Position numbers and translations under genes: made by a program. The notes beneath the pieces were generated by a model. It saw only the letters and a list, made by a program, of their open reading frames with translations, was not told the origin of the DNA and made no database searches. A stretch of DNA of 6,145 nucleotides from CAZOMR01 sp964580655 (lineage in GTDB: Bacteria; RBG-13-61-14; CAZOMR01), in the NCBI GenBank assembly GCA_964580655.1, contig CAZOMR010000202.1, positions 1 to 6,145 on the forward strand. The letters are read 5' to 3'. Within the stretch, counting starts at the first letter, position 1. Every line of letters begins with the position of its first letter. Positions 5,996-6,145 of this stretch are shown piece by piece.

Positions 5996-6122
5996 ATTCA
6001 TGGGACATTCCCCAAAAATAACCCTGATTCTTCTGTAAATCAAATGGGTGCAAGGATTTTTTGATTTCAATAAGCGGAAGAGCCGAAAAACTTGTGCTGG
6101 CCAGCGATCCGTAAAAAGGGTC
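5996..6122. other. Downstream intergenic region with weak inverted repeats
   Basis: AAATCAAA (6037-6044) and TTTGATTT (6060-6067) form an 8-bp AT-rich stem with a 15-base loop, a poor fit to an intrinsic terminator because it has no GC-rich stem or trailing U-tract. A 10-bp perfect palindrome, GCTGGCCAGC, lies at 6096-6105. GGGACATTCCCC at 6002-6013 is nearly self-complementary. No confident terminator or promoter is seen. Confidence 0.4.
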
Positions 6123-6145
6123 ATGAAAAATCAACGACCAAAGAC
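6123..6145 (+). CDS. Possible start of a further gene, cut by the window edge
   Basis: An ATG at 6123 opens MKNQRPK and runs off the window without a stop. AAAAAGGG (6113-6120) precedes it by two bases, a closer spacing than usual. Seven codons are too few to identify a product. In other genomes genes for lipoylation or the L-protein can follow gcvPB, but nothing here shows that. Confidence 0.2.

Noticed and set aside
6000..6038. Mini-ORF MGHSPKITLILL after gcvPB
   Set aside because: It has only twelve codons, lies at the edge of a near-palindromic sequence and has no ribosome site; nothing supports translation.
6037..6067. Intrinsic terminator after gcvPB
   Set aside because: The stem is eight A/T-rich pairs with a 15-base loop and no U-tract after it, so it is too weak to call.

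Overview
The window carries a glycine cleavage system (GCS) operon read left to right: gcvT (aminomethyltransferase), gcvPA and gcvPB (the two subunits of a split P-protein). A gene for a large polytopic membrane protein, resembling GT-C glycosyltransferases, sits between gcvPA and gcvPB. The split P-protein, the mixed GC content and the palindromic intergenic repeats fit an anaerobic Gram-negative bacterium, for example of the Desulfobacterota/deltaproteobacterial type. This is a judgement from protein style, not a database match.

Layout: 1-233 is repeat-rich and probably non-coding. It holds two direct copies of a 44-bp repeat, three copies of a 22-bp end sequence (one inverted) and a GC-rich palindrome; together they look like one small non-autonomous element plus the right end of another. 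234-287 is a short leader with a possible promoter almost abutting gcvT (288-1388). A 66-nt gap leads to gcvPA (1455-2816). No gcvH lies between them or anywhere else in the window. Region 2817-2861 is built from ~12-bp tandem units and forms a chain of mini-ORFs joined by ATGA stop/start overlaps. The membrane protein gene (2862-4520) follows, and its TGA overlaps the ATG of gcvPB (4517-5995). The last 150 bases hold weak inverted repeats and perhaps the start of another gene.

The main observation is that the membrane protein begins with a copy of the GcvPB N-terminus. Sixteen of 19 residues match between its residues 3-21 and GcvPB residues 6-24, and 48 of 59 nucleotides match (2866-2924 vs 4530-4588). 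The segment ends in LIFE..SPG, which belongs to the normal start of GcvPB proteins. The simplest reading is that a foreign, AT-richer gene was inserted at the 5' end of gcvPB. It took over the old gcvPB start as a new N-terminus, while gcvPB kept a second copy and acquired a start codon overlapping the end of the inserted gene. The operon would therefore have stayed translationally continuous after the insertion.

Functionally, GcvPA/GcvPB decarboxylate glycine and load aminomethyl onto lipoyl-GcvH. GcvT then transfers the one-carbon unit to tetrahydrofolate and releases ammonia. GcvH and the L-protein must be encoded elsewhere. The membrane protein has no evident role in this pathway and is probably a passenger that uses operon expression.
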